Below are positions 25,301-36,796 of a DNA stretch of 64,000 nucleotides, piece after piece. The DNA is taken from positions 4,154,001-4,218,000 of the forward strand of contig NC_051099.1 in the NCBI RefSeq assembly GCF_901709675.1, given 5' to 3'. Position numbers and translations under genes: made by a program. The notes beneath the pieces are model-generated. The model was not told the origin of the DNA, searched no databases, and was given only the letters and a program-made list of their open reading frames with translations. The DNA is from Syngnathus acus. Lineage: Eukaryota > Chordata > Actinopteri > Syngnathiformes > Syngnathidae. How positions within the stretch are numbered: the first letter of the stretch is position 1; the number at the start of each line of letters is the position of its first letter.

Positions 25301-28300
25301 GGTGCTAATGGTAAAGGCTCAAAACAGAGGAGCCTTCTCTTTAGCCCTTGGTTCTCCTCTCTGAGGTTTGCGAGCTCTTTCTGAAACTTTGCATTCTTTT
25401 CCCTCAGCTCTTGAACCAGGACAAAAGCCTCTGTGAGCTTTCCGTCTCGTTCTGTAAAAAGATCTTGAGGTGAGACAGGTGACTGCAACGGGGAAGCCTG
25501 ACTTTGGCAGCGTTGCAGCTCCGTGCGGAGATTGCTGATCTCCAAGTCTTTAGCCTTGGCTTCAGCCAACAGCTCCTTAACCTGACATTCCAGGAGGCCC
25601 CTTTCCTGGCCTTCTGCTTCTCCCCGACACTTTGTCGAACTACGGGTTTGCTTTGCCAGGGTGGAGAGGCTGGAAGTGCTGGCACTGGAAACAATCCTCT
25701 TAGTGGAAGAGCTCCTCAACTGGTCTCGCAAGGAAATGCGGTCCCTTGTTATTGAAGATGGGATTTCTCTTGGGGCCGGGATCCCAGACTTCCTAGTTGC
25801 TTGACAACCTGGGAAACATAAAGTGATTGAGATAATTAATTACATTTATTTTGGATGACTGGGTTGCCATGATTGGGAAAGATCAGCAAACACTTGTTTA
25901 CATTTTGTAAATGCGTAAAGTAGGTCATCTTTTGCTAGTGTTTTGTCAGCTTAGTGTACGCCCTATTCAAACATTGTTTGCTGTTTTGGTCATACAGCAT
26001 CTGCCCGCCATTGTGTTCATTCATCTATGCAGCAGAGCGTTAGTGTGACATTTCAATGTGGGTCACAAACACACGTCTATTCCAGACTGAATCGCGACAA
26101 GTATTTTATTGTACGTTTTCAGTGACGCAGGGCGCAGTGATGGAAATTTGTTTCGGTGGGTAGAGTTCCTTTTTTGCATCTCTCTGCTCTCACTGAAATA
26201 AAGATTTTCGTCATCAATTGGGCACAGTGGAGAGACTATATCTTACTTGTGGCAGAAGCTGCTTTAACATTCCCAGCGCGTGCAGCTGACTTTGAAAGAA
26301 TGAAAGGTTCTTTCAGTAAGGACATTACATTGTGACGATTTCAAGCTAAAGCAGGAAAGAACTTCATCGTGTGACAGAAGGGCACGATAAAGCATTTTTG
26401 CAACTGTGTCGTTCGATTCTTGGAGATCTATTGTTCTAGCTCAGATACGAAGCTAGCTCAGTGACCTAGTGGTAGAGTGTCCGCCCTGAGACTGGAAGGT
26501 TGTGGGTTCAAACCCCGGCCGGGTCATACCAAAGACTATAAAAATGGGACCCATTGCCTCCCTGCTTGGCACTCAGCATTAAGGGTTGGAATTGGGGGGT
26601 TAGATCACCAACTGATTCCCGAGCGCGGCACCGCTGCTGCTCACTGCTCCCCTCTCCCCCAGGGGATGGATTAAAATCACACGGGGATGGGTTAAATGCA
26701 GAGGACAAATTTCACCACACCCAGGTGTGTGTGTGACGATCATTGGGACTTTAACTTAACTTTAACTTTAACTAATATGGAGGCTTGTTTCGTATCTAAG
26801 ACGACTTAAATCCATGATTGACAGAATGAGGACATCACAGAATGTCAATTTTACAAATGAACTGATGTTATCACGCTAAGACATCTGACAAAATAAAAGA
26901 ATCAATTTGAGTTTATGGCCATTTTGTCATTCTACACAGACAAGGAGGTTCTTGTTTAAGAGAAAGGCCGCAATGTCAGATGCTTTAGGATGAATTCTCA
27001 TATCTGTGTGATGTAAGGAACAGAACTGCTTTGTACAGTATTTCTCCCTCCTCTTTTGTATCGCCCACCATTTTAACCATGACGTCAGCACAGTTTGACG
27101 CTAGGTGCTAACCAGAAAGCTGAATCTTGGAGTTAATGGACAGAAATGGTTCAAAGTTTCTGCTACCAAACAAAAATGCTTGATGCTTGATCTTAATTTA
27201 CTGCATAGGTCAGTTTAGGTCCGGAGCATTTACCCAACCACAGAGGAACATTTAAATCTATGAAATGGCCAATTGAATTGCTCAAAGAGGAGCTTTGGTT
27301 CTGTAGTTGTATCCAAGATGACTCATTCTCACAGGGTAGTTCTTAAGTTTGAAATTACAAGGTTGATTTACAATGTCTATATTGGTCAAATAAGGGTTTT
27401 TCAAAAGTCAAAGGCTTTGTCCATTTCACAGGACTATGAGTCATGAAATAAATGTGGAATTATTGAGTACAGTTGAATGTTAATTCATGTGATACTGAAA
27501 TTATGTAAATGAGGTAGGCTGTCTTAAGTCAAAAGTCATCAACACAAGTCTTTAATTTCTAGAACAGGAGTGTCACAGGTGAAGAGTCATCCAGAATTAA
27601 TGACAACTAATTAGAGTGCCTTCATTGTCATCATCACAAAGGAAGTCGTACGGAAGAAAGCATCTGAATTATTTGTCCGCTTTTCTTCCAAATACTATGC
27701 TGAGCTTTCCTTTTGTCTGACTGACAAGACCATGAAGTGGGTCAACAGGCACCTATCAGAGACCCATGGGCATTTCTGTCCTCTGACTGGAATCGGGAAA
27801 TTCCAATGAGACTCGGGAAGTGACACACTGAAAGCGAAAAAGGGAAAAAAAAATGCATGCACAAGTCTAGAAATAAAATATGCAGTAATTAACTCATTCA
27901 CGGTTACAAGGCAGCTTCTATAACAACAATACAAACACTACCAGTAAAAAAAACTAATTAACTCCCTTCTAAGGACCTGTTAGACATCATAACATTGTGA
28001 TAAAGTCATCAGCTGGTCTGCTACTGTGGGAACAAATTTTCAGCTATGAAAAAAGGACAACTACTACTATGCTTTGGAATATTTTTACAGAATTGGGGTC
28101 TATTATTAATCTTGTGTTGAAGTCAATGTTGGTCCGAGCACTGAAAGTCTTTATCCTGGCCGGTGCTTTTCAAAACCAAAATTTCCAAGCATAAAAATTT
28201 GCTTAGGGGCGAAGGATCATAATGAATAAAAAAACATATTTATTTACTGCGCCAAGTAAGTTTCATGGAAAGTACAAATGATACAACTTCCTCAGTGCCT

Positions 28301-31300
28301 GTTTGCTTCCTCTTGAACGTGATCCAACTTACTCAGAATGATGCAAAAACTTAAGTCCATCGGAAACATTCACCTCACCAAAACATTGTCCCTTTGCATT
28401 GTCCTGAGATCTTAGTCATAAATTTGCCAACAGGAGGTCAATGGAAATGTCAAAATGGAAAAGACTACTGGGAAGTGGACTAACGTCAGCGTACATCTGT
28501 AGGGAGGAGACACCATAAATGCCGACTGAGCATTTCCCACAGAGGTCAACCAAATAGAAGCCAGGTAGAACGTCTAACACTAGCACATGACTTTATTATT
28601 GGAATGTTCTGTATCTCATTATGAACATGCTAGCCCTCTTGATGTAACCGGCTAATAATGATCATTTTAAGCTATTACGTCATTGTACATTTTGAACCAT
28701 GCTTGGAGTACAATCAGATGGCATTGCATCCAGTCCATTCTGGGAAAAAATCTGAAAATAGTCAAATAATTACTGTGTATTTGTACCATTGCTAAATTTG
28801 GTACAGTGAGAGGAATAAAAAAAAAAAACAATGACATTCCCATGACAACATTTCTATTGGTTCAAACTCTATTCCCAATTTAGGAAAGAAAACCGCATAT
28901 TTAAAAATATCACTTGTGAAGAAAAACCACAGATGTGTGAAAGTTCCATTTTTGACCATAAGAAAGTTTGACAATCTAATCGACCTCACTGGACAAATAT
29001 GTTTGAACTTTTTCATTTCAGCTCAAATGGGTGCGAGAGACTGAATAGCAGCAACCGAAAATAGACGCACTGTTATTTCGTGCCGATTCATCAACAGCTG
29101 ACAGCATGTGGAACCTGCAGTCTATAGTCTGGGCCACAGTGTTGGTCATCAAGTCGGGGGGAGGCAGAGAGGTTCAGTGTTGCAGCACCGCGCAAACCCA
29201 TAATGACAGTCTTAACATTGCAGAACACAATTCAGCTCTCAACCTTTCACTTTGCAAAGAGGAGTGTGCATCATATTTAAAAAACATTGGATGGATGGAT
29301 GGATGATGGATGGAAGGAAGGAAGGAAGGATGGATGGATGGATGGATGGATGGATGGAAGGAAGGAAGGAAGGAAGGAAGGAAGGAAGGAAGGAAGGAAG
29401 GAAGGAAGGAAGGAAGGAAGGAAGGAAGGAAGGAAAACCAATCAATTAGTCACTGCGCAGTCATTGGCTAGACTACCATTTGGAAATCCCAGACGAAGAA
29501 AAACGACCGGTGTGTAATAAGTTCTAGACGTCAAACAAGTTGACCAAGAAAAACAGCCATGTGACAACAAAATATTTTTAAGAGCTGTAAAGTAACAACG
29601 GATAGTCATGCCAGTAACAAGCTCCAGGAACAGGAATGAATTTGGTGAGAATGAATCAAAGTCGAGCTGTTACACTGCAAGAAAATAGTTGCTATTTGTA
29701 GAAAACAAAATGGCAGATTCATATTTTGAGCTCATTTTGACACTTGTGATAAACTTTAATTTGCCGAGAGAGACTTTGAAATGGAAATCTAGCGCTTAAG
29801 GCAATGGGGAGATGCGAGTGATGATCCTCGCTCCTGTAGCAGCTTCTCTTCGGCTTACTGGCAGACAAAGCAGATCCTCCTTCTCCTGCCCTACTTCCAA
29901 TAGACTACACAAGGTACGCAAACCAGACCGACTAAATTCAAATCAGCCAACGTGCAATCTAGCTCCAGGGCATTTTCTCCCCGGTCCTCATCGACAGTTA
30001 AAACTTGTCTTTCAGACATGCAGTAACACATGACACACGAGATAGTCATCCTGAGATCATCAAGTCATCTGATCTCGACAAAGTAGTTGCACTAAGGTGT
30101 GGCAAAAAAAAAAAAAAAGGCACAACTGAAGCAGACCTGTGTCGGGTTCCTCCCGTCTCCCCGCTTGGTTCCCCATCTTAGTCCGATGATGCACGACTCC
30201 CACACTCCACGCAGTGAAGACGAATCCAACAATTTGCGGCTGCGGGGGAGTGATGTGTGAGCGTGGGGGGGGTCAGCGTGCTCGCATTTGTTCAGCATCC
30301 ACAATCCGCTCCGAGTAAAGCAGAGGGACATCAAATTCTTCTTTCCTACTACCGATCTTTTTTTTTTTTTTTAACGCTGATCCTTCCCAGGATCGTATTT
30401 GTGTGAATGCGCATGTGTTGCCGAGGCAGACTACGTGTCCTGACAGCGAGTGGCTGCCAGTGTGTGTCAAAGCACAAGAGTGTGTGCGTAGCCTCCACAA
30501 GGGTGGCAGACAAATATGCAGCCGGCATCATATGCACATCATTACTGCCGAGATAAGTAGATCAGGAGGTGTGGCTTCTCAGACTCGCACAAAAACACAC
30601 ATGTGGAATCACACACCACCTCTAAAATAACAATTGTAACCCTTCCTTGCTCAAATAATAATCATGAACTCTCACAATAATACAGCAATGGATGGTTTTA
30701 TTTCGGGTTCATGCGGATTTGAATTATAAAACACTGTGGTCTTCTCCTGCCCACATCCACTTGGACAGTCAACCTCACTGTTGCTTCCAAGCCTATTCAT
30801 AAGTCTCTTCTGAATGGTCCATAAAATCTGATTTACATCCGCCTCTTTTAATATGCTCCTTTGGCCTCCACTTAAATCAACACAATCCACCTTGGTAAAC
30901 AAATATATCGGTAATCCTACTTAAAACATTCTCCTCTCTGCAGGATTTCCATTTCTACAGGACCCGATGCTCGATGGACTTGCGAGAAAGAAGAATTTCA
31001 AGACAAGGTACAAAATTCCAGCTGTGATATAACAACCAAAAAAATCTACATATGTGTAAAGCAGCAATGGGGAAATTCCAATCCATTTTCTGATTGGGCA
31101 AGTTCAATATAACAAAGACAACCAGCCTCTTTTTCCTATCTTTAATTAATTTCCTTTTAGTGCTTGTGTCAGTGTGTGTCGCTCATGCATGAGTGCGCAC
31201 CCCCCCCCGAGTCATCCCAGTGGACTGAGGCGTATGTGATTAATTCATCCAGCAGATATGAGGGCCTCAAGAACTATAAATCACCCGCTGACAGGGTCCA

Positions 31301-33359
31301 TGTCTGGTAGCTCCGATTTAGTTAGTTAAACCCAAACACACTCCGGGTCAGTAATAATCCTGAACCACATCAATCAAATCAGTGTTGTCTAACTTAAGTA
31401 TTGTTTACGAGTGACTCACAAATTTTTGTGCAAAATTTAGGCTTGACTCAAAAAAAAGGAAATTGTATCTTGTTGTTTTTCACTGTACTGGATATTTGTA
31501 GCCTCACCAAGCTTGTTATTTATAGAGCGGGACAGTTTGTGTCCTTGCGTCGCTTCCCTTTCCTTGCACACTCCGCAAGGACTCCGCCTCCAATGAAAGC
31601 TTGACTGAATTATTGAGGAGGCTTTTTAAATAAGTTATCAGAAAAACTATTGACCATGGTAGAATTGGTCAAATCTCAACATCTGAGTCCATTAATAAAA
31701 ATAACAGATAGCAAATCTTGCTAGCTAACCTCTTCGGTAAAGCAGAATTGCTCTGCCCGATTGTATAAAAAAAAAATTAATTGTACATTTCCAAAATGAA
31801 TGTCGCGTAGCTACAGAATTGAAGGGAAAATACAAATACAGAGAAAATAAAACAGCACGTTTATTCCCCTCAAGCAACAACAATATTCCTTTGCATAGGA
31901 TTTTCTTTATGACAAAGAATTATTTAGTGATGTTGACTGCTTAGCAGAAACTGGTTCACTAAACTAGACCAATGAGGGCTGATGAATTTATCATGCACAC
32001 TTTTTCTCACGAGTACAAAAATACCAACGTGAAATAATCTTTTCATAATTAGCGCTAAATCAGTTTCTTCTTTTTCTTAATCAGAAGTTCAAGCGTTTAC
32101 TTGGCCGTGCTTTTTCATCTCGTTTGAAGTCCCAACTCAATTATAGTCACTTCAGCAAAAACAGCCCCAAGAGGAAGAACTGCGTTGGAGCTTAGAATCC
32201 ATTTTGTGGATGAACCACCAAAGGCATAGTCAGAAATGTGTTCCAAAGTCATGCTGGGAAGAATTATAGTTTGCATATTCATTTGCATATTCATATGAAA
32301 AGTAGGTCAATTGTGAGTAACTCTCATCTTCCAACATATGTAAAAAAATAGATTCGACCAGAACATCCAAATGTCCTGACATCTTTTGTTAGCGGCAAGC
32401 TCACCTGGGAATGTCTTAAGGACACAAAAATGAAGGTTTTGGATTAGCTCGCCTACGTCTGGACTTAAATCCAATTGGGCTCAAAAAGCATTGAAACAAT
32501 TCTGACATGAGAGTGGGCTGTTATTCCTCCATCATATTATCACTTCTCACAAAATGCAACAAAAAAACCTTCCCTTAAAAAAAAAAAAACCTATTTTTGC
32601 CCATTTGTAATTGTAAATTAATTTTGACAGTTTCTCTCTTTTGAAATCCATAAATCTTTTAAGAACCAAAACCACACTGCAGCCAATGGTTGGTGGAAAA
32701 TTATCAAAATGAATAGACTTTTACCTGAATACTTGGTGTATGTCGCCCTCTAGTGGCGTAAGTGGGAAATTGTCCCATACGCACCATTAAGTACAATATT
32801 ATACAAACGTGAGTCTTCAAGCATTTTGTAAATGTCTCACATCTTGTCATGGGACAAGAATGACGTCATGACACTTCTCAAATGAATTAATTAAAAGTAT
32901 AAAACTGTCTTATGCTAGGGATGTTTATAATTAGTTAATTCTATGACATTATGTGGCTTACCGGCTAGACTACGGGGGCGGGCCTCAGCTAGATCCGAGA
33001 TGGCTCCAGTGGTCACTGTCTTCTTCATGCGCAAGCCAGTGGCAGCTGCTCCCAGCGCGGGCTTTGTCAAAGCGTCGTCACTATTGGCTCGTTTAAGCTG
33101 AAAACAAAAAAAAATGTCATCAGTCATCTGTGGGCGTTTGAGAAAGGGAGGTTTGAGTTATTAACTATATTACCAAGTGGGGACTGGGCCTCACCCTGCT
33201 CAGGCGCAGGTCTGAGGCCAGCGTGTTAGATGATCTGGAAGTCTTCATTGCTGTAGAGGTGGTGGTGGAGGATGACGAAGAAGGAGCTAAAGTCTGCTTA
33301 GCTCGCTCGGACAGTCCCGCTTTGGGTAGCCCCAACTTGGTGGCACCCGTTTTCATCAT
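10514..33359 (-). CDS. specc1: specc1 (cytospin-B), coiled-coil plus calponin-homology protein
   Basis: Cytospins link actin and microtubules; SPECC1 is the paralogue of SPECC1L. Fifteen coding exons, 5' to 3': 33359-33195, 33097-32962, 25808-24361, 24285-24078, 24010-23937, 23847-23679, 22532-22481, 20910-20759, 20675-20575, 20492-20417, 19960-19816, 18780-18687, 12791-12675, 11522-11463, 10603-10514. All phases agree and the sum is 3087 nt (1028 residues), close to human SPECC1. Order: a Ser/Lys-rich basic N-terminus, long coiled coils (about residues 150-735; the exon at 25808 encodes most of it), a Ser/Pro linker with [13 protein letters not shown] (about 800-835), and a C-terminal CH domain from about 922 ([33 protein letters not shown]) ending YKYFET. 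The first ATG is chosen in ATGATGAAAACG; the exon extends upstream to the acceptor at 33382. SPECC1 rather than SPECC1L because ADORA2B is the neighbour; the human paralogue pair is SPECC1L-ADORA2A. Confidence 0.93.
12792..18686 (-). other. specc1 intron inside the CH-domain coding region
   Basis: 5.9 kb, the largest gap in the 3' half of the gene. It contains poly(T) at 13026-13042, poly(C) near 15550 and 16200, (CA)n at 16307-16384 and shorter CA/GT runs near 14394 and 16587. Open frames here (for example the 133-codon frame near 14438-14839) look fortuitous. Confidence 0.6.
16307..16384. repeat. (CA)n microsatellite
   Basis: About 39 uninterrupted CA units. The preceding CGCGCATGCATG is an alternating purine-pyrimidine run, so the whole tract is Z-DNA prone. 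It lies in a specc1 intron. Confidence 0.95.
22470..22532 (-). CDS. specc1: specc1 52-nt exon with a possible alternative C-terminal stop
   Basis: After TTTTCAG the exon starts at 22532 and joins the preceding coiled-coil exon as ...[19 protein letters not shown]. Splicing at ACTAA/GTGATG (22481/22480) keeps the frame into the exon at 20910 and is needed for the long form, because the exons either side are out of phase without it. If the donor is not used, the next in-frame codon is TGA (22479-22477), which would give a CH-less protein ending KDTK of about 751 residues. The alternative end is inferred. Confidence 0.5.
26452..26774 (+). mobile_element. tRNA-derived SINE, essentially full length
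   Basis: A tRNA-like head with an A-box region (CTAGTGGTAGAGTG) and a B box GGTTCAAACCC at 26505-26515, spaced as in a tRNA gene. A body of about 200 bp follows (CATTGCCTCCCTGCTTGGCA, TAAGGGTTGGAATTGGGG), and the tail is an iterated TTAAC/TTTAAC repeat. RNA polymerase III transcription and LINE-driven retroposition are the known mode for this class. Inserted antisense to specc1 in an intron. The well-kept A and B boxes suggest a relatively young copy. Confidence 0.85.
29288..29434. repeat. Compound (GGAT)n / (GGAA)n microsatellite
   Basis: GGAT units, then a short GGAA run, GGAT again, then over twenty GGAA units. Derived open frames (DGWMDGW..., RKEGRKEG...) are artefacts of the repeat. In other systems GGAA arrays can bind ETS factors in multiples. 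The GGAT part resembles the tail of the old SINE-like family seen at 4697 and 52308, so it may have grown from such a tail. Confidence 0.95.
30137..30500 (-). CDS. specc1: Candidate alternative first exon of specc1
   Basis: Inside the 7.1 kb intron between the second and third coding exons lies a GC-richer block. On the minus strand an ATG at 30176 opens [13 protein letters not shown] and ends in a single G at 30137 before GTCTGC. The next exon (25808) begins with GT in the matching phase, so splicing gives ...[17 protein letters not shown] short isoform lacking the first two coding exons would result. MGN at the N-terminus hints at myristoylation, but residue 6 is Gly instead of the preferred Ser/Thr, so this is weak. 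Supported by phase, GC content and donor only. Confidence 0.4.
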
Positions 33360-36286
33360 GACTGTGTGATAGTTGACCACACCTGGGGGAAAAAAATATC
33401 TATTAGGGTCAAATAATTGTGTTACTTTAAATACAGGAAAGAAAAAAAGATTCTTGACTCGAATGGTTTTCACACAGGATCCTCGAGCCTTAAATTAGGG
33501 GCCCGCATTCACTTTGTATAATTTGAAAGAAAGAAAGTGCATGCATGTAAAATGCCACCAGCACAGCAATTTAACTACAGTATAATTGCAGTATAGACTA
33601 AACAAATAAAGTGAATGTGTGGGAAAAAAAGTGAATGTTTAAAGTCGCGAGTCTCTTTTTAGAAAAATAGTTCCTAGAGGGAATGGAAAACTAACTATGT
33701 TGGTAAACTAGCTCCTCTCTCTTGGCATCCATGTTAGCTACAATGAATAAATACTGAATTTAATAAAAACAAAATTGGGTTAAGTCACAAAATGTTAGCC
33801 AATCGCCCAATCGTCTTTGGAACAAATATCTCCCTGTAAGGCATCCTTACGCTCCAAAAGTTGGAAAATCCCTTTTTAAATGGAAATTAAAGTTTTGTCC
33901 TTAGTGGGGCAGTATAGAGCTAAATTGACGCTGTATCAAAACACTGACACTGAGAACTATTTTAGGAACTATGAGGTTTTAGCAATCCATTAATACCACA
34001 GACAGATAAAATTGTAAAAACAGTACTGAAAAGCAGGTTTGTATTTCCTTTACAATGTATATACTTCCTCTGGCAAAGGCAAAAAAACACTTACACCAAG
34101 AAAACAACTATGCAAGACTAGCCTGAGGGTAGAAACGTAAGTAAATAATTTCCAGTTTGAAGTTCCTACAAAATTGTGCCGGTGCCAAACAATAATAACC
34201 TTCACCTGTCAGGTACGCAAGCAGCGAGCGACAAGTTACATAAGCATCATTTTCGGGAACTAAAGCGACGGGCCGATTTTCCTACTCCAACAGGATGTGG
34301 TCACAAACTGTGACAGAGAACTTGGCCTTCAATGGCGACAAAGGAACATAGTCAGCTGGGCAGAGTAGATGTGGGAAATGGAAGGAAGTGGGAGTGCACT
34401 TAACAAAGAATAAGCGTGGGTCATAGTTGTGTAAATATATCCCTGAGGGGGGGGGGGGTGGGGGGGGGGTCATTGATCCAGGCCTTTGACCTTTCCTCCC
34501 CGTACACAAAACCATCTGCCCTTTTCCAATATTACTTGTGATACTACTTTTAAACTGTAACCTTGTCAAATTTGACTCACATTATTAGTTAACCCCTTTC
34601 ATCCATACGTTAGTACGACACTAATCTTCAAGTCATCCTTCCACGGGACTTGAACCAAGTTCCTGTCATCAGCTATTTTAGGCTACGTATGTAATTTTAC
34701 TGAAAAGTTGTGTGTGTTACACACGGGAAAGAAAAGTCATCCAGAGATAATTTCCCTTTATCGTATATTTAGTACATTTTCAAATGAAATATACTAATAG
34801 CCTTGTATGCTAGTACTTTCTGTTCTGATTAAGTTTGTTGATACTGTTTACTGTCATGAGAACAGCATCAGATGACTCCAAGTCTGCAGGCAACATCCTG
34901 TGACTGCATGATCCAATTGTGGTTCAAACAGTTTAACCATTACGATGGCTGAAAATAAATAATATGCAGTACGTCGCGCTCGATACGATGCTGCCTCGAA
35001 ATGAGGCTAAATAGCTTCTGCTCAACTGAACTGCTGACGTAAGATGACATTAGCAAGAGCAAGTGAGAGCGCTTATCTTTTTGGGTGTGGATGGAATAAT
35101 CTTCTACATCTGATCTGAGACGCGTGGATTGTTTGCAGAGAGAACAGGGCGGACGCTTAACATTCATACACGTAGCATGTCGCTCACGATAACAGATTCA
35201 ATACGTGATAACAGGACGTCTCACCGGCTTCCGTTTTAAATAAGTCGTCTTAAGCTTAAAAATATCAAAATAACAAAAGCTATACAGAAGAACTATGAAA
35301 AAGCCAGAATGTAAAGTTATAAAATACTGAATCATATTCAATTAATTGTAGGATAACATCCACAAGACTGACATAACCAAACAAACATGGCTGACGTAAG
35401 CTTTAGCCGCTAATGTTTTCATAGCCACTGTTGAATAATGGAAAACCAAGCCTATCCTGCTAAGTGGCTCATCAGAGAACGTCGTTCTGCCTCGGAAATG
35501 TACGGCACACTCCGCCGCAGACAAACATGAGAAACTTGGCAGACATGTTTGCCATTTATGATGTAAAATGACAGGAATCCATTCGTCTTTTCCAATTTTC
35601 CTATTAGCACAATATGATGCTTGCCAATCACAACGCCAAGACGAAAGATAGTAATGATGAAAACTTTAACCATCAGACTTTTAGGCCCTTCCATTCTGGT
35701 GTAATTTAGATCCCACATTTTATGGCATGCCTCTGTAGCATGTGGGTCGAATGCAAAATGTGCTTTGGCGAGGAATGAAACGAGCCTTAGATTGTGGCGA
35801 GGAGCTAAATTTGCTTTGACCACACCCTTGTTCACAACAGAGCTATGCTAACACGTCACAGCTGAAAAGTAATTCAGTAAAGAGGATTGGCAGTACTACT
35901 AATAATCCTGGAAAAAAAAAACACTGGTATGGTACAGTATGCATTAGGTATGACTCGTGCCTGACCACATCAACATTTATAAAGTAGCTAAATCTCAGGA
36001 GGTGGTCTCCTCAGAGTCATGAGCTCAGCTAAAAGGAAAGTAGAAGAATTTATTATTAGCCTCGTACTGCGAGACCGTCTCAATTTGCCCTCTGTTCCTC
36101 TTTAGTCTGGGAAAATGTGAAACTGATGCGCAACTCTTTCCCAAAATCACAATCGGGGAAGTTGAAGAATGCGTGGAAATTTGCGAGCGCGCCAATATTA
36201 ACCTGCCAACATTCTTAGCGCAGCTACAATTGATTTGCATTGAGACTTGTTTGGTCTGGCTGGAGTCTACTGAAGCCTTTTCTGTG

Positions 36287-36430
36287 GAGTATTCATGCTC
36301 TTTCCCCCTTTTCATGTGGGTTCTCCAGCTTCCTCCCACAGACCTACATAATTCAGATAGTTGTCCAGCTCTGCATGTGTGCCTGGTGACAATCCTTGGT
36401 TGCACCCTTCTTCTCATTCTCACCAGCCCA
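36287..36430 (+). repeat. Fragment of the old SINE-like family
   Basis: GTATTCATGCTCTTTCCCCC, TGTGGGTTCTCCAGCTTCCT and CCCACAGACCT follow the order seen in the copy at 4697 (TTTGCATGTTCT...CCCCGGCTTCCTC). The tRNA-like head is missing. Highly diverged. Confidence 0.45.
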
Positions 36431-36484
36431 TTTGCAGTATTGGTTGAATTAGTACTATATTAGTGCAGATAGAAATGAAAAATA

Positions 36485-36796
36485 CAGTGATCCCTCGCTA
36501 CTTCGCGTTTCGTTTTTCGCGGCTTCACTACATCGCGGATTTTATTTCCAAATCAAAAAACAATTTAAAAGTCAAAATAAAACTTCTAAATTGAGGAAAC
36601 ATGTGTCTAACCTTTAGGACAATGCAGTATTGCTCCAAATGTTCGTTTACATTCCTTTAGAAGTCCGTTTTCGCGTGAATTAGCATTTTTCCGCTAACTC
36701 GTTAGCCTGCCCAGTACTTCTTGTTGGTGACCGTACTTCGCGGATTTTACGGGTTGTTTTTGGAAGCAATTATCCGCAATAAACAAGGGATTACTG
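36485..36796 (+). mobile_element. pogo/Tigger-like MITE, complete
   Basis: About 312 bp with terminal inverted repeats: it starts CAGTGATCCCTCGCTACTTC and ends in the complement of CAGTAATCCCTTGTTTATTG, preceded by TA as expected for a TA target. Internal CGCGG motifs repeat the subterminal pattern. No transposase ORF, so it depends on a helper. A near-identical but 5'-truncated copy lies at 57812-58130, which indicates recent activity of the family. Confidence 0.75.

Larger units (their letters stand above)
25809..32961 (-). other. specc1 intron before the main coiled-coil exon
   Basis: 7.1 kb, interrupted only by the candidate alternative first exon. It holds a full tRNA-derived SINE (26452-26774), a (GGAT)n/(GGAA)n microsatellite (29288-29434), a TATTCAT/TTTGCAT cluster near 32272, and otherwise AT-rich sequence. 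No other exon was recognised. Confidence 0.6.

Noticed and set aside
23950-25731. A single 593-codon minus-strand frame running past 24361
   Set aside because: Most of it is the main specc1 exon, but the frame also reads through introns at 24360-24286 and 24077-24011. Splice sites and the cytospin family pattern show three separate exons.
26460-26520. A tRNA gene (A and B boxes)
   Set aside because: No cloverleaf pairing or acceptor stem end; the boxes continue into a SINE body and TTAAC tail.
29239-29517. Open frames reading [16 protein letters not shown]
   Set aside because: Translation of the (GGAT)n/(GGAA)n array.
30672-30902. A 76-codon minus-strand frame containing [20 protein letters not shown]
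   Set aside because: Looks somewhat protein-like and may be a repeat remnant, but there is no recognised family, start context or splice partner, so not called as a gene.
35452-35835. A 127-codon minus-strand frame in the specc1 5' intron
   Set aside because: No family resemblance, unbiased composition, no splice context; consistent with chance in a large intron.
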